Shown: piece after piece, positions 8,353 to 17,057 of the stretch
Position numbering within the stretch: the stretch's first letter is position 1
How the letters are laid out: the number at the start of each line of letters is the position of its first letter
From: Comamonas sp. lk
GTDB taxonomy: Bacteria; Pseudomonadota; Gammaproteobacteria; Burkholderiales; Burkholderiaceae_C
DNA: 49,266 bases
Assembly (NCBI GenBank): GCA_945860595.1
Contig: CAMAQV010000021.1
Location: 1 to 49,266, forward strand
Direction of reading: 5' to 3'
Notes under the pieces: model-generated
What the model saw: the letters and a program-made list of their open reading frames with translations, nothing else
What the model was told of the DNA's origin: nothing
Databases searched by the model: none
Program-made: the position numbers and the translations under genes

Positions 8353-9593
8353 ATGCGCCAACGCCTGCAGGCGCCAGCGGCATTGCCGTTTTTGACGCCC
8401 GCCCTTTCCTTGCCAAAGCGCTGGCCTACGGCGTGCAACACCGGCTGCTGGATGCGGACAAGCTATCCGCCATGCGCGCCGAAGCACCCAAAGGCATGGT
8501 GCAAATTGCGCGCTACTTCGGCACAGAGTACCTGCGCCCGGAGCTGGAAAAAGCCAAAGAGCGCATGGTCAACCTGATCAGCCTGCACCTGCAACTCGCC
8601 AGCGGCGGCGACCTGCGCGTGGCGGCTGAATTGCTGCGCGACCATTCGTTGCTCTCGCGCTCCAAAGCGGGATCGGACCTACTCAAGGCGCTGCTGGGCA
8701 TGCCGCAAAACAGTCACTTCAGCATGCACGAAGGACGCGGTTTTCAGGACGAACAGATCCCCGCGCTGGAGCGCTGGACGCTCAAGCCCGACGCCACGCT
8801 GGTACCCGAATACCAGACCGAGCTGGCCAAGCGCCAGACCGTGGCGCACACCATTGACGCGGCACTGTGGCTGGCTGAGCAGCGCGGCATGGATTACGAC
8901 GCGCTCTTAGAAGAAGGCCCGGATGCAGAAGCCGTGATCCGCACCTGCTTGCTAATGGGTATGACCCGGCGCACGGATATGCCCGACTGGGTGACCTTTG
9001 AAAAAGTGATCGCTTCGCTGCGCGCCAAATTCGGCGCTAAGCCCAAGGAGTTGCCCAAGCTGCTGGCCCCCAAAGGTGCGCCCGACGAATGGGCTGCGAC
9101 GCTGCAGGCGCAGCGCGAAAGCATCTGGAAAGACTGGCCCCGGATCATGGACAGCACCTTGTCGGTTCGGGAGGTCTTTATCGGCGAACATGGACTACAA
9201 AATCGCTTTTTTTGGATTGAAAATCCAATGAACGAAATCGACAATTACCACCGGCACACCAGCAAACAATGGAAAAACGTCACGAACAACCTTACAGATG
9301 AAGGTCCTCTGATGACGGTTTTTCTGACCCTGTCGGCAGGAGATAAAGCCAAGACCTTGCTAAGCGAAAAACAAGCCGCCACGCTGGTCCGCAAAATCCG
9401 CAAAACCGGCCTCGACGCGCAGCTGGCTGCCGACTTCATCCGCAGCCATGCGCCGCCTGATTTTCGCGACGATTACCTGGCCATGTGGGACGTGTTTATC
9501 GAAGACGCGCTGCCCACGCTGCGCAGCGATCTGGATTACGCGCTGCACGATGCGCTGGCGCTGCTGCGCCGCGAATGCAACGTGGGCGCGTAA
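8349..9593 (+). CDS. Unrecognised 414-residue protein, last gene of the J-domain cluster
   Basis: A predicted soluble helical protein with no motif I recognise. It begins with TTG at 8349 inside the TTGA overlap with the previous stop; the ATG at 8353 is in another frame, and continuity of the protein frame decides for TTG. Visible stretches include FLAKALAYGVQHRLLDADKL near the N-terminus and a C-terminal helical region (RSHAPPDFRDDYLAMWDVFI). Around residues 278-320 composition changes to aromatic and asparagine-rich, matching a local drop in GC at 9181-9300. It is the longest member of the cluster and may be its effector, but that is inference. Confidence 0.78.
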   Translation: MNAPTPAGASGIAVFDARPFLAKALAYGVQHRLLDADKLSAMRAEAPKGMVQIARYFGTEYLRPELEKAKERMVNLISLHLQLASGGDLRVAAELLRDHSLLSRSKAGSDLLKALLGMPQNSHFSMHEGRGFQDEQIPALERWTLKPDATLVPEYQTELAKRQTVAHTIDAALWLAEQRGMDYDALLEEGPDAEAVIRTCLLMGMTRRTDMPDWVTFEKVIASLRAKFGAKPKELPKLLAPKGAPDEWAATLQAQRESIWKDWPRIMDSTLSVREVFIGEHGLQNRFFWIENPMNEIDNYHRHTSKQWKNVTNNLTDEGPLMTVFLTLSAGDKAKTLLSEKQAATLVRKIRKTGLDAQLAADFIRSHAPPDFRDDYLAMWDVFIEDALPTLRSDLDYALHDALALLRRECNVGA

Positions 9594-9600
9594 AGCGCAG

Positions 9601-9626
9601 AGCGCCCGGCCCTTTCTGGGCGTGCT
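9601..9626. terminator. Possible bidirectional hairpin between convergent genes
   Basis: In the 38-base gap between the convergent cluster end (9593) and the MOSC gene end (9632), AGCGCCC pairs with GGGCGTGCT through a two-base bulge around a ten-base loop. It is in the right place for a shared terminator but has no T-run on either strand, so intrinsic termination is doubtful. Confidence 0.3.
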
Positions 9627-9631
9627 GGAAA

Positions 9632-10213
9632 TCAGCGCAAGTGCTTGTACATCCGGGCCTTGAAGCGCTCAGGAATTCCCATTTGGCGCGGCCCGGGAAT
9701 CAACTCAAACGTCTGCCCCACCTGCACGCTACCCGGCGTATCCACCGCCAAGTAAAAACCGCAATACCCGGTCTGCGCCATCAGCTTAGACGCGCCGCTA
9801 AAGCCCATGGCGGCGTTGAATTTGGAACAGGGTTCACGCGGATCGGTCACTCGCAGCGCGCAGTCGGGGAACTGCAAGACATCGCCAATCCAGACATCGG
9901 CCTCGACCAGCCCGCCCAGCGTCAAGTTCTCGCCCAGACTGCCGTAATGCAGCGCATCGTCCAGACCCGCCACCCCGGCTTGCACGCGGGCTTCGCGCCA
10001 GAACGGGTAGTGCGCTGCCGGAAAAGCGTAGACGGCTTTACCCAAGCCACCGTGCACCGACAAATCCGCCTGCTCATCGTCCACCAGACCCAGCGGCCCC
10101 ACGGGGGCCGGCCCGGTAATTGCTGTCTTGTGGATAGCCGACGCCACCAAGCGGCCGCCCAGATGGATTTTGCGGGCCCGCGCGCCTTGGACACCGACGA
10201 GTTGCAATGCCAT
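9632..10213 (-). CDS. MOSC-domain protein (YiiM-like)
   Basis: A 193-residue protein of the MOSC family, beta-barrel domains related to the molybdenum cofactor sulfurase C-terminus that take part in Moco-dependent detoxification of N-hydroxylated bases and similar reactions. Motifs seen are the basic lead-in IHKTAITGP (28-35), HGGLGKAVYAF (54-64), the SLGENLTLGG turn (92-101) and the conserved cysteine in EPCSKF (Cys129), which is the putative sulfur or cofactor ligand. It lies eight bases downstream of the exonuclease gene and is probably co-transcribed. The partner enzyme is not in this window. Confidence 0.85.
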   Translation of the reverse strand: MALQLVGVQGARARKIHLGGRLVASAIHKTAITGPAPVGPLGLVDDEQADLSVHGGLGKAVYAFPAAHYPFWREARVQAGVAGLDDALHYGSLGENLTLGGLVEADVWIGDVLQFPDCALRVTDPREPCSKFNAAMGFSGASKLMAQTGYCGFYLAVDTPGSVQVGQTFELIPGPRQMGIPERFKARMYKHLR

Positions 10214-10221
10214 TCAGGTGC

Positions 10222-11277
10222 TTACAAACTGCGTTGGGACACATCGCCGCTGCGGCTGGAGTAGCGAACCAGCGCGTCGGTTTGCTCCAGCGCCACGCTG
10301 GCTTGGCGCGCGCCGTAGACCTGCTCACGCAGCCACTGAAGCTCGGCCTCCAAAGCGGCGTCGCTGCCGATACGGGTCTGCCAAACGCGTTGCTCGCCGT
10401 TCCAGCGGTAGCCCCGGGCTTTGAGGCGGTCTTTGCTCTCAAAGGGCGCGCCGGTGGCACTCAGGCGGTAGGCGGGTTGGCGTGATGCGGCAATCAAGAT
10501 GGCCAGCGCCTGGCTCGCGGGGTCTTTGGGCAGTGGCGCAGTCAGCACGGCCAGCAAAGCATGGCAATCCATCTCGGCGCGGTGCGCGTCATAAAACAAG
10601 CCCAGCTCCAACGCCAAGCTCTCCAGCTTTTGCGAGCTGCGGCCCTGCACTTTCCAATCCATATCGGCAAACGAGCAGGCCCAGGCGATGTCCTGGAACA
10701 GGTCAAAGCGCGCCTCGCAAAAAGGCCGGTCGAACCCGGCGTTGTGGGCGATCACCAGATCCACGCCATCCAGCATGTCCGCTACGCGCTGCGCGTCCAG
10801 GCGCTTGCCCGCCACGTCGGCATCGCGGATGCCGGTGAGCGCCTGCACTTCGGCCGGAATCGGCATGCCGGGGTCTTCGAGCTCGTCAAATACCTGCACC
10901 TCACCCACCGGCAGGCCGCTCGCCAGGTCCACCTCAAAACGCAGCATGGCCAGTTCAATAATTTTGTCTTTGCCGGCATCCAGCCCGGTGGTTTCGGTAT
11001 CTAGCACCACCACCCGCAAGCGCAGCGCGCCCTGCGTGTCCGACGTGTGCGCCCATTGCAACCGAGGCGTCAAACGGCGCAGCACGCGGTAATCGGGGTG
11101 GGTCTCCAGGGCGCGGGCCATGGCCTCGGGCTCATGGGCCTGGGGCGCTTCCAACGCTTGGATGGGTAGGAGTTGGGACGCCGCAGCTTTGGGCTTTTTG
11201 CGGGGCTTGGGCTTTTCCAGGGGAGCGAAGACAGGCAAGTCGGGGAAGAGATCAGCGGTGATGGCTTGGGGGGTCAC
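10222..11277 (-). CDS. DnaQ-type 3'-5' exonuclease with extra C-terminal domain
   Basis: A 351-residue DEDDh exonuclease. Exo I has DTETTGLD (Asp93, Glu95), Exo II has HNAGFD (178-183), Exo III has HRAEMD (232-237); all catalytic acids and the histidine are present. Residues 1-60 form a basic, low-complexity N-terminus (KPKPRKKPK). Residues from about 265 form a separate small domain containing FESKDRLKARGYRW and VWQTRI. The start is GTG 11277, not an upstream ATG, because AAGGA lies five bases before it and upstream sequence overlaps the divergent CoA-transferase gene. It is not the replicative epsilon subunit by length or N-terminus; role in repair or RNA trimming is open. Confidence 0.85.
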   Translation of the reverse strand: MTPQAITADLFPDLPVFAPLEKPKPRKKPKAAASQLLPIQALEAPQAHEPEAMARALETHPDYRVLRRLTPRLQWAHTSDTQGALRLRVVVLDTETTGLDAGKDKIIELAMLRFEVDLASGLPVGEVQVFDELEDPGMPIPAEVQALTGIRDADVAGKRLDAQRVADMLDGVDLVIAHNAGFDRPFCEARFDLFQDIAWACSFADMDWKVQGRSSQKLESLALELGLFYDAHRAEMDCHALLAVLTAPLPKDPASQALAILIAASRQPAYRLSATGAPFESKDRLKARGYRWNGEQRVWQTRIGSDAALEAELQWLREQVYGARQASVALEQTDALVRYSSRSGDVSQRSL

Positions 11278-11285
11278 AGGCGTCC

Positions 11286-11315
11286 TTGCCGGGTGGGAGA
11301 TGGGGCAACTATATT
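11286..11315 (+). promoter_or_regulatory. Candidate sigma-70 promoter for the CoA transferase
   Basis: TTGCCG (11286-11291) and TATATT (11310-11315, five of six matches to the -10 consensus) are separated by 18 bases in the divergent gap between exonuclease and CoA-transferase genes. Transcription would begin near 11322, 23 bases before the ATG at 11345. Confidence 0.45.
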
Positions 11316-11344
11316 GCAGGCTTTCACCCCCTACCCGCACCACC

Positions 11345-12220
11345 ATGTCCGTACGACCCCTGCGCGCCACCCGCATCCTGAGCCTGGCGCTGAACCTGCC
11401 CGGACCTGCCGCGCTGATGCGCCTGCGCGCCATGGGTGCGCGCTGCACCAAGCTGGAGCCGCCCACCCCCGCAGGCCACAGCGGCGACCCGATGCAAAGC
11501 TATAACGCCAATGCCTACGAGACTTTACATGCGGGTGTGAAAGTCATACATGCCAATCTCAAGACCGATGAGGGGCAAAGCACGCTGCACCAAGCGCTGG
11601 AGCGCACCGACATCCTGCTGACCTCGTTTCGCCCGTCCGCTCTGAAAAAACTCGGCCTGGGCTGGCGCGCTTTGCACGCGGCCTACCCGGCGCTGGCCAT
11701 GGTCTGCCTGGTGGGCGCCAGCGGCGAACGCGCCGAAGAACCGGGCCATGACCTGACCTATCTGGCCGAGGCCGGGCTGGTCGATGGCCTGCACATGCCG
11801 CCCACCCTGTACGCCGACATGGGCGGCGCGCTGATGGCCAGCGAAGCGGTCTTGCAAGCACGGCTGGAGCAACTGCGCACCGGGCGCGGGGTTCGTTTGG
11901 AGGTGGCGCTGGCCGACGCGGCCCATTACCTGGCGCTGCCCCGCAGTTGGGGGCTGACCAAGCCCGACGGCGCGGTCGGCGGCGCTCACGCGGGCTACCG
12001 GGTGTACGCCTGCAAGGACGGCCGCGTGGCGCTCGCAGCGCTGGAGCCCCATTTTGCCAAGGCGCTGATGGAACAGGTCAGCGCGGGGGGCGAAGCGGCG
12101 GCCAATATGTTCAAGCCCACTGCGCACCAAGCGGTGGCGCAGTTTGTGGCCGGCAAAACCCGCCGGGCCTTGGATGCGCTGGCCCAGCGACACGACCTTC
12201 CGCTGTTGACGATGCGCTGA
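11345..12220 (+). CDS. CaiB/BaiF-family (class III) CoA transferase, short form
   Basis: A 291-residue member of the class III CoA-transferase / alpha-methylacyl-CoA racemase family. The N-terminal Rossmann-like part (LNLPGPAALMRLRAMGA, then TKLEPP), the NLKTDEG stretch (71-77) and the DILLTSFRPSALKKLGL segment match the fold. The predicted catalytic aspartate is Asp158 in YADMGGAL. Family members are usually 380-410 residues; here the C-terminal part is reduced, ending soon after the small domain. ATG 11345 is the natural N-terminus; the longer frame covers the divergent promoter. The acyl substrate cannot be deduced; it may be a racemase-like or transferase enzyme, or a divergent paralogue. 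Confidence 0.78.
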   Translation: MSVRPLRATRILSLALNLPGPAALMRLRAMGARCTKLEPPTPAGHSGDPMQSYNANAYETLHAGVKVIHANLKTDEGQSTLHQALERTDILLTSFRPSALKKLGLGWRALHAAYPALAMVCLVGASGERAEEPGHDLTYLAEAGLVDGLHMPPTLYADMGGALMASEAVLQARLEQLRTGRGVRLEVALADAAHYLALPRSWGLTKPDGAVGGAHAGYRVYACKDGRVALAALEPHFAKALMEQVSAGGEAAANMFKPTAHQAVAQFVAGKTRRALDALAQRHDLPLLTMR

Positions 12221-12228
12221 GGGGGCCC

Positions 12229-12927
12229 TTAAACGCCCAAGGCTTCGCACAAGTGGCGCAAGTCCTCCACCACCAAATGCGCATGCGCGCTGTGCGCCGG
12301 CTCCAGCGCCGTGGAATGGCGCAGCCAGACCGCCTGCATGCCCGCTTGCGCAGCGCCTACGACATCGGCCGCGTGGTCGTCGCCCACATGCAGGACCTGA
12401 TGCGGTGCGCAACCCAGGTGCGCGGCGGCGGCGTGAAAGATGCGGGGGTCGGGCTTGGCAACCCCAGCATCGCGGGCGCTGACGCTCCCAGAAAAATACG
12501 CACCCAGCCCGACGCGCACCACATCGGCATTGCCGTTGGAGACCGCGAGCAGCGGGTAGCGCCCACTCAAGCGCTGCAACACTTCTGAGGCCTGCGGGTA
12601 CAAGTCCACCTGTTGGCGGGCCGCGAAAAACACCTCAAAAGCCGGTTCTGCCAGCGCCGCGTCTTCACCGTGGCGCTCCAAACCCAGCGCCAGCGCGCGC
12701 AGGCGCTGAAAGCTCAAGTCGTGCAGATATTCAGGATGCTGCGCTAGCACCTCTTGGCGCAGAGCGAGGCGGCGCGGGGTGTCCGCAAACAACGCGCCGG
12801 TGCGCGGTGCGCGGGTCGCAAGCCAGTCGCCCAAGGCGGCCTCGGCCCGCACCAGCGTGGGCATTACCGGCCATAGGGTGTCGTCCAGATCGAGGGTGAT
12901 GGCAGTGATGCGGGCGGTGTCGAGCAT
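12229..12927 (-). CDS. HAD-superfamily hydrolase
   Basis: A 232-residue haloacid-dehalogenase-type phosphatase. Motif I is DLDDTLW (Asp13 nucleophile, Asp15 acid/base), motif II is SNG in LLAVSNGN, motif III lysine is in GVAKPDP, and motif IV is GDDHAADV. The helical cap lies between motifs I and II, as in the YjjG/YigB group that includes pyrimidine nucleotide and FMN phosphatases. ATG 12927 is chosen because the longer frame would overlap the divergent hemH start. The two divergent starts are only 22 bases apart, so promoters must lie within the genes. Convergent with the CoA transferase. Confidence 0.88.
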   Translation of the reverse strand: MLDTARITAITLDLDDTLWPVMPTLVRAEAALGDWLATRAPRTGALFADTPRRLALRQEVLAQHPEYLHDLSFQRLRALALGLERHGEDAALAEPAFEVFFAARQQVDLYPQASEVLQRLSGRYPLLAVSNGNADVVRVGLGAYFSGSVSARDAGVAKPDPRIFHAAAAHLGCAPHQVLHVGDDHAADVVGAAQAGMQAVWLRHSTALEPAHSAHAHLVVEDLRHLCEALGV

Positions 12928-12949
12928 GGGTGCGCGAGAATACTGCACT

Positions 12950-14041
12950 ATGCCTTTTGCGACTGAACCCTTATTCACACACGGCCAAGCAGCCAAAACT
13001 GCTGTTTTGTATTGCAACCTGGGTACCCCCGATGCGCCGACACCTGCGGCCGTGCGCCGCTACCTGGCCGAGTTTTTGAGCGACCAGCGGGTGGTGGAAA
13101 TACCGCGCCTGCTCTGGCTGCTGATTCTCCACGGCATCATCCTGCGCTTTCGTCCGGCCAAGTCGGCAGCCAAATACGCCAGCATCTGGACGGCCGAGGG
13201 CTCACCACTGAAACTCTGGACTGAAAAGCAAGCAGGGCTCCTGCAACAGGTGCTTCTGGGGCGCGGCGAGCACGTTGTGGTGCGCTGGGCGATGCGCTAT
13301 GGCAGCACCTCGATTGCCTCGCAGCTCGACGCACTCAAAGCAGAGGGCGTCAACCGGGTGCTGCTGCTGCCCGCCTACCCGCAGTATTCCGCCACCACCA
13401 CCGCTAGCCTGTTTGACGCGGTCTACACCTGGGCGGCCCGCACCCGCACGGTGCCCGAATTCCGCTTCATCAACCGCTACCACGACGACTCCGGCTACAT
13501 CAGCGCGCTGGCCACCACCGTGCAAGCGCACTGGGCGGCACACGGGCGGGGTGACAAGTTGGTGATGAGCTTCCACGGTGTGCCCGAGCGCACCCTGCAT
13601 CTGGGTGACACCTACCACTGCGAGTGCCACAAAACCGCACGCCTGCTGTCGGAGGCCTTGGGACTGGACAAATCCCAGTGCCAGGTGACTTTCCAAAGCC
13701 GCTTGGGCCGCGCCAAGTGGCTGGAGCCCTATACCGAGCCCACGCTGATCGCGCTGGCGCAAGGGGGTTTGAAGCGGGTGGATGTGGTCTGCCCGGGCTT
13801 CAGCAGCGACTGCCTGGAGACGCTGGAAGAAATCAATATGGAAGCGCGCGCCGCATTTCTGGAAGCCGGTGGCAGCGCATTCCAGTACATCCCCTGCCTG
13901 AACGAGCACAGCGCGTGGATCGCGGCGCTGGCCACCCTGTCGCAACAGCACCTGGCGGGCTGGCCGACCCGCATGCCACCGGACAACGCTGCGCTGGAGG
14001 CGTCCAAAGCCGCAGCATTGGCCATGGGCGCGCCCCGCTGA
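12950..14041 (+). CDS. hemH: Ferrochelatase
   Basis: A 363-residue ferrochelatase, which inserts ferrous iron into protoporphyrin IX in the last step of protoheme synthesis. Family features seen are VLYCNLGTPDAPT near the N-terminus, PAYPQYSATTTAS (141-153), the invariant catalytic histidine in SFHGVPERT (His209), the YHCECHKTA stretch and the VVCPGFSSDCLETLEEI motif with the second metal-site acids. ATG 12950 is taken as the start; the longer open frame overlaps the divergent HAD gene. Twelve bases separate its stop from the dusC GTG start, so the two may be cotranscribed. Confidence 0.95.
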   Translation: MPFATEPLFTHGQAAKTAVLYCNLGTPDAPTPAAVRRYLAEFLSDQRVVEIPRLLWLLILHGIILRFRPAKSAAKYASIWTAEGSPLKLWTEKQAGLLQQVLLGRGEHVVVRWAMRYGSTSIASQLDALKAEGVNRVLLLPAYPQYSATTTASLFDAVYTWAARTRTVPEFRFINRYHDDSGYISALATTVQAHWAAHGRGDKLVMSFHGVPERTLHLGDTYHCECHKTARLLSEALGLDKSQCQVTFQSRLGRAKWLEPYTEPTLIALAQGGLKRVDVVCPGFSSDCLETLEEINMEARAAFLEAGGSAFQYIPCLNEHSAWIAALATLSQQHLAGWPTRMPPDNAALEASKAAALAMGAPR

Positions 14042-14052
14042 AGGCCGCCGCC

Positions 14053-15054
14053 GTGCCGCAAATTGTGCTGGCCCCCATGGAGGGGCTGCTCGATTGCGTG
14101 CTGCGCGATGTGCTGACCCGCATCGGCGGGATTGACCGCTGCGTCTCCGAATTTATCCGTGTGACCAACACACTCTTGCCCGAGCGGGCCTACCTGCGCG
14201 TGGTGCCGGAACTGGCGCATGGCGGGTGCACCCCGGCCGGGGTGCCGGTGCGTCCCCAGTTGCTGGGCTCGGACCCCTACTGCCTGGCCGATAACGCCGC
14301 CCGTGTGGCGGGAATGGGTTGTGACGGCGTAGACCTGAATTTCGGGTGCCCTGCCAAAGTGGTGAATCGCCATGGCGGGGGCGCGGCGCTGTTGCAAGAC
14401 CCCGAGCTGTTATGGCGCATCGTCAGCGCCGTGCGCAAGGCCGTACCAGCGCACCAGGTGGTCAGCACCAAGATGCGCCTGGGCTTTCTGGACGACAGCC
14501 GGGCGGTGGAATGCGCGCAGGCTTTGCAAGAAGGCGGCGCGGGCGAAATCGTGGTGCATGCGCGCACCCGTGCCGACGCCTACCGTCCGCCGGCTTACTG
14601 GGCGCGCATCGCCGACATCCGCGCTGCCATCCACACCCCCCTCGTGGCGAATGGCGAAATCTGGAATACCGAGGATGCCAGCCGCGCCCGCCGCGAATCG
14701 GGCTGCATGGATGTCATGCTGGGGCGCGGCATCGTCACCGACCCCGGGCTGGGCCGCAGTCTGCGCACGCTGGACGCAGGCGAGACCGGCGCGGCAACCA
14801 GCTGGGATGACTTGCAGCCGCATTTGCATTACTTCTGGACGGTTGTGCGCGCACGGCTGGAACGGCGCCAGCAAGCCGGAAGACTCAAGCAATGGCTGAA
14901 CTTTTTGCGGCGCAAGCATCCGCAGGCGCAGGCGGCGTTTACCAGCTTGCGCACGGTACAAGACCCCAGCAGCGTGGACGCCTGGTTTGCACTCCAGGCG
15001 CAGCAGGCCGGATACGCTGCTGTTTCAGCCGCCCCAGCCGTCCTAGCTTATTAA
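14053..15054 (+). CDS. dusC: tRNA-dihydrouridine synthase, DusC type
   Basis: A 333-residue FMN enzyme that reduces specific uridines in tRNA (position 16 for DusC in Escherichia coli). It shows APMEGLLD at the N-terminus, the FMN-proximal LLGSDP, the catalytic cysteine in LNFGCPAKVVNRHGGGA (Cys99), STKMRLGF, VHARTRADAY and ANGEIW. PMEGLLD and the C-terminal helical domain (FWTVVRARLERRQQAGRLKQ) favour DusC over DusA or DusB. GTG 14053 is chosen as start because GAAGG lies eight bases before it; CTG 14038 is the alternative. Its end overlaps the convergent tctA end by 12 bases. Confidence 0.92.
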   Translation: MPQIVLAPMEGLLDCVLRDVLTRIGGIDRCVSEFIRVTNTLLPERAYLRVVPELAHGGCTPAGVPVRPQLLGSDPYCLADNAARVAGMGCDGVDLNFGCPAKVVNRHGGGAALLQDPELLWRIVSAVRKAVPAHQVVSTKMRLGFLDDSRAVECAQALQEGGAGEIVVHARTRADAYRPPAYWARIADIRAAIHTPLVANGEIWNTEDASRARRESGCMDVMLGRGIVTDPGLGRSLRTLDAGETGAATSWDDLQPHLHYFWTVVRARLERRQQAGRLKQWLNFLRRKHPQAQAAFTSLRTVQDPSSVDAWFALQAQQAGYAAVSAAPAVLAY

Positions 15055-16542
15055 ACGCGCTGCGCGGTTCTTGAGCAAGCGGGGCAGCAGCAGCACCGCA
15101 GCGATCACCAGCAAAATCGCCAGCGACATTGGGCGCTGCACGAACACCAGCCAGCTGCCCTCGCCAATGGACAGAGCATTGCGCATCTGGGCCTCGGCCA
15201 GGGGCCCCAAAATCATGCCCACCACCACCGGTGCGGTCGGAAAACTGAAGCGCCGCATCACCAAGCCCAGCACGCCAATGGCGTACAGCAGCACCAAATC
15301 AAAGGCGCTTTGGCGCATGCCGTAAGCACCGACAGTCGCGAATATCAAGATGCCGGCGTAGAGCTGCGGGCGCGGCACCTTCAGCAACTTGACCCACAAG
15401 CCCACCAGCGGCAGGTTGAGAACGAGCAGCATCACGTTGCCGATATACAGCGAAGCAATCAGGGCCCAAACCAAAGCCGCCGAACTGCTGAAGAGCTGGG
15501 GGCCGGGTTGTATGCCGTAGTTCTGGAACGCGCCCAGCAGCACTGCCGTGGTGTTGCTGACCGGAATTCCCAGGGTCAGCAGCGGAATCAGTGCGGTGGT
15601 CACGGTGGCGTTATTGGCAGCCTCCGGACCCGCTACACCCTCAATCGCGCCCGTGGTGCCGAACTCGGCCAGGGCTTCGCCAGTGGCCAGCTTTTTCTCG
15701 GTGGCGTAACTCAAAAAAGTGGGTATCTCGGTGCCTCCGGCCGGAATGCAGCCAAATGGCGCGCCAATCGCCGTACCACGCAGCCAAGCAGGAATCGAAC
15801 GCCGCCAATCGAGCGCGCTCATGCCGACGCGGCCCAAGCGATTACGCGACTCCTCCACCCGGCCTTCGAATAACACCGCGTGCAAGGCCTCGGCCACTGC
15901 AAACAGGCCCACCGCCACCAGCACGATTTCCACCCCGTCCAGCAACTCCGGCACACCGCCGGTGTAACGCACTTGACCGGTAATCTGGTCCATACCGACC
16001 AAGCCCGCTGCCAACCCAATAAACAGGGATGTCAAGCCACGCAGCGTGCTTTGGCCCAGCACCGCGCTGACCGTGGTCAGGGCCAACAACATCAAGCAGA
16101 AATACTCCGGCGGACCGAGCTTGACAGCGTAGTTCGCCACCAAGGGGGCAAACAGCGTCACGAACACGGTGGCGACCGTGCCCGCCACAAAGGAGCCGAT
16201 GGCCGCAGTGGCCAGCGCAGCGCCGGCGCGCCCGCTCTTGGCCATTTTGTTGCCTTCCATGGCGGTAACCATGCTGGCAGTCTCGCCCGGCGTGTTGAGC
16301 AAAATAGAGGTGGTGGAGCCCCCATACATGGCGCCGTAATAAATCCCGGCGAAAAAGATCATGGACGCAGTGGCTTCGACCTTGGCTGTGATGGGTAAGA
16401 GCATGGCCACTGCGGTGGCCGGGCCAATGCCCGGCAAAACACCCACAGCGGTACCCAGCGCGCAGCCCACCAAAGACCACAAAAGATTGATGGGCGTGCC
16501 CGCAGTGGCAAAGCCGCCCAATAGTTGCTGCCAGATGTCCAT
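15043..16542 (-). CDS. tctA: Tripartite tricarboxylate transporter, large membrane subunit
   Basis: A 499-residue inner-membrane protein with about twelve hydrophobic segments, the TctA permease of the TTT family. Signature parts are [19 protein letters not shown] near the N-terminus, the repeated half with [14 protein letters not shown], and [16 protein letters not shown]. The start is taken at ATG 16542, which forms a TGATG overlap with the tctB stop; an ATG nine bases earlier (16551) is possible. It imports a carboxylate delivered by the TctC binding protein, driven by an ion gradient. Ends inside the end of the convergent dusC gene. Confidence 0.93.
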   Translation of the reverse strand: MDIWQQLLGGFATAGTPINLLWSLVGCALGTAVGVLPGIGPATAVAMLLPITAKVEATASMIFFAGIYYGAMYGGSTTSILLNTPGETASMVTAMEGNKMAKSGRAGAALATAAIGSFVAGTVATVFVTLFAPLVANYAVKLGPPEYFCLMLLALTTVSAVLGQSTLRGLTSLFIGLAAGLVGMDQITGQVRYTGGVPELLDGVEIVLVAVGLFAVAEALHAVLFEGRVEESRNRLGRVGMSALDWRRSIPAWLRGTAIGAPFGCIPAGGTEIPTFLSYATEKKLATGEALAEFGTTGAIEGVAGPEAANNATVTTALIPLLTLGIPVSNTTAVLLGAFQNYGIQPGPQLFSSSAALVWALIASLYIGNVMLLVLNLPLVGLWVKLLKVPRPQLYAGILIFATVGAYGMRQSAFDLVLLYAIGVLGLVMRRFSFPTAPVVVGMILGPLAEAQMRNALSIGEGSWLVFVQRPMSLAILLVIAAVLLLPRLLKNRAARLIS

Positions 16543-17057
16543 CACAGCCATCCACTGCTGGTGAGCGCGGGCAGGCTAATTGCCAAAAATTGCGTGAATA
16601 GCCAGAACACGGGTGCCGCAATCGCCACGCCGCTCAGGGCGTCGCGCAGCGTGACGGCCCAACCGCGCGCGGCCTGCTGTTCGGCACCGCGCAATCCATG
16701 CGCGGCACAGGCAAAGCACAGGGCGCAACTCAGAATGAATCCGATGTGCGTGATCAGCAATGCATTCAGCAAAAGACCGGCTGACATCCAGGCAAAACCG
16801 CGCCAGTAGGGGCCAGCGGCCGGCGTTGTCAACGCATCCATATCGGCATAGCCACCGGAGCGTGCCGCGCGGATCAGGCCGATGCCGCAGCACACCAGCG
16901 CCAGGGCGACCACCCAGGGCAAAAAATTTGGACCCACACCGGCGTAACCGGCCTCGGATGAAATCGACGTCGCCCCCCAGCCAATGGCCAGCCCGGTCAC
17001 GGCAACCGCAGCGCCCAGAAAAATCTGGCGCGCCGGGCTGTGCCCCTGTGCGATCAC
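16542..17057 (-). CDS. tctB: Tripartite tricarboxylate transporter, small membrane subunit
   Basis: A 171-residue protein with four hydrophobic segments, fitting the poorly conserved TctB subunit. It starts with GTG at 17057 in a GTGA overlap with the tctC stop and ends in a TGATG overlap with tctA, so the three genes are translationally coupled. Identification rests on position between tctC and tctA, size and membrane profile; the GFILSCALCFACAA segment is typical. No independent function is expected. Confidence 0.88.
   Translation of the reverse strand: MIAQGHSPARQIFLGAAVAVTGLAIGWGATSISSEAGYAGVGPNFLPWVVALALVCCGIGLIRAARSGGYADMDALTTPAAGPYWRGFAWMSAGLLLNALLITHIGFILSCALCFACAAHGLRGAEQQAARGWAVTLRDALSGVAIAAPVFWLFTQFLAISLPALTSSGWL

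Noticed and set aside
9212..9228. Inverted repeat near a T-run as an intrinsic terminator
   Set aside because: The T-run precedes the hairpin on the coding strand, and the site is inside an intact gene.
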